Below, in pieces: positions 14,283-14,373 of a stretch of 14,373 nt of DNA. This DNA is from Tritrichomonas foetus (Eukaryota; Parabasalia; Tritrichomonadida; Tritrichomonadidae). Position numbers and translations under genes: made by a program. Position 1 is the first letter of the stretch; each line of letters begins with the position of its first letter. Under the pieces are notes generated by a model. It saw nothing but the letters and a program-made list of their open reading frames with translations. It did not search any database and was not told the origin of the DNA. The stretch is taken from NCBI GenBank assembly GCA_001839685.1, contig MLAK01000833.1, positions 1 through 14,373 of the forward strand. The letters are read 5' to 3'.

Positions 14283-14373
14283 CAAAGAAGAAAGAAGTTT
14301 CTAAATGAAGAAAGAAGAAGCTAAATTATGAAAGAAGAAACTAAATGAAGAAATAAGAAGTTAAATGAAGAAA
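14283..14373 (+). repeat. Imperfect purine-rich tandem repeat running off the window
   Basis: About four to five degenerate units of 17-26 nt share GAAGAAA, then AAGAAG, then CTAAATGA or TTAAATGA. Unit length and sequence vary. The array is cut by the window end, so its full size is unknown. It could be part of a coding repeat beyond the edge, but no frame is convincing here. Confidence 0.7.

Larger units (their letters stand above)
13440..14373. other. AT-rich region without a supported gene
   Basis: Apart from the hairpin at 13748-13829 and the purine-rich repeat at the end, this is very AT-rich DNA with many T- and A-runs. The two 60-64-codon frames over the hairpin (13730-13924) are mirror translations of its two arms and lack support. 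I see no tRNA, rRNA or convincing promoter. Confidence 0.6.

Noticed and set aside
1..14373. CRISPR array, bacterial operon or phage features
   Set aside because: No regularly spaced identical repeats, no ribosome-binding sites, and the gene content is clearly eukaryotic.

Overview
This window looks like nuclear DNA of a flagellated protist, most likely a parabasalid (Trichomonas/Tritrichomonas type). The evidence is an AT-rich background, long intronless genes using the standard code (TAA, TAG and TGA all act as stops), short intergenic gaps, coiled-coil proteins of trichomonad style, and a complete gene for the intraflagellar-transport protein IFT172. A single ambiguous base (2381) suggests a draft assembly. 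The species assignment is an inference.

Layout: 1-268 is AT-rich flank whose first 52 bases look like the right end of a transposable element. At 269-1426 (+) lies a coiled-coil protein gene with an N-terminal module that looks trichomonad-specific. Bases 1427-2164 are AT-rich with a short AAT microsatellite. A tRNA-type gene (2165-2244, Leu-like, odd anticodon loop) and its T-run terminator follow. Directly behind it sits a 1258-bp inserted element (2263-3520) with 14-bp terminal inverted repeats and a perfect 8-bp target duplication. It carries a fragmentary ORF region. At 3713-5071 (-) is a 452-aa coiled-coil gene. It shares a 364-bp divergent intergenic region with IFT172 (5436-10463, +), and that region has a 22-bp perfect palindrome at its exact midpoint. 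IFT172 converges on an unrecognised 738-aa gene (10570-12786, -). Upstream of that gene is a GC-richer patch (about 12787-13439) with direct repeats and broken reading frames. The rest (13440-14373) is AT-rich and non-coding apart from a striking 20-bp-arm hairpin and a purine-rich tandem repeat running off the window.

How the parts relate: IFT172 is the one gene with a firm function (IFT-B complex, flagellar assembly). The divergent coiled-coil gene shares a near-start sequence motif with it and may be co-expressed, which would suit a cytoskeletal or flagellar role; this is inference. The best candidate for something undescribed is the TIR/TSD element next to the tRNA, with a matching third end at the window edge. 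Next are the repeated GCGCG-(A/T)TTTCCTCCCTC motif and the midpoint palindrome.
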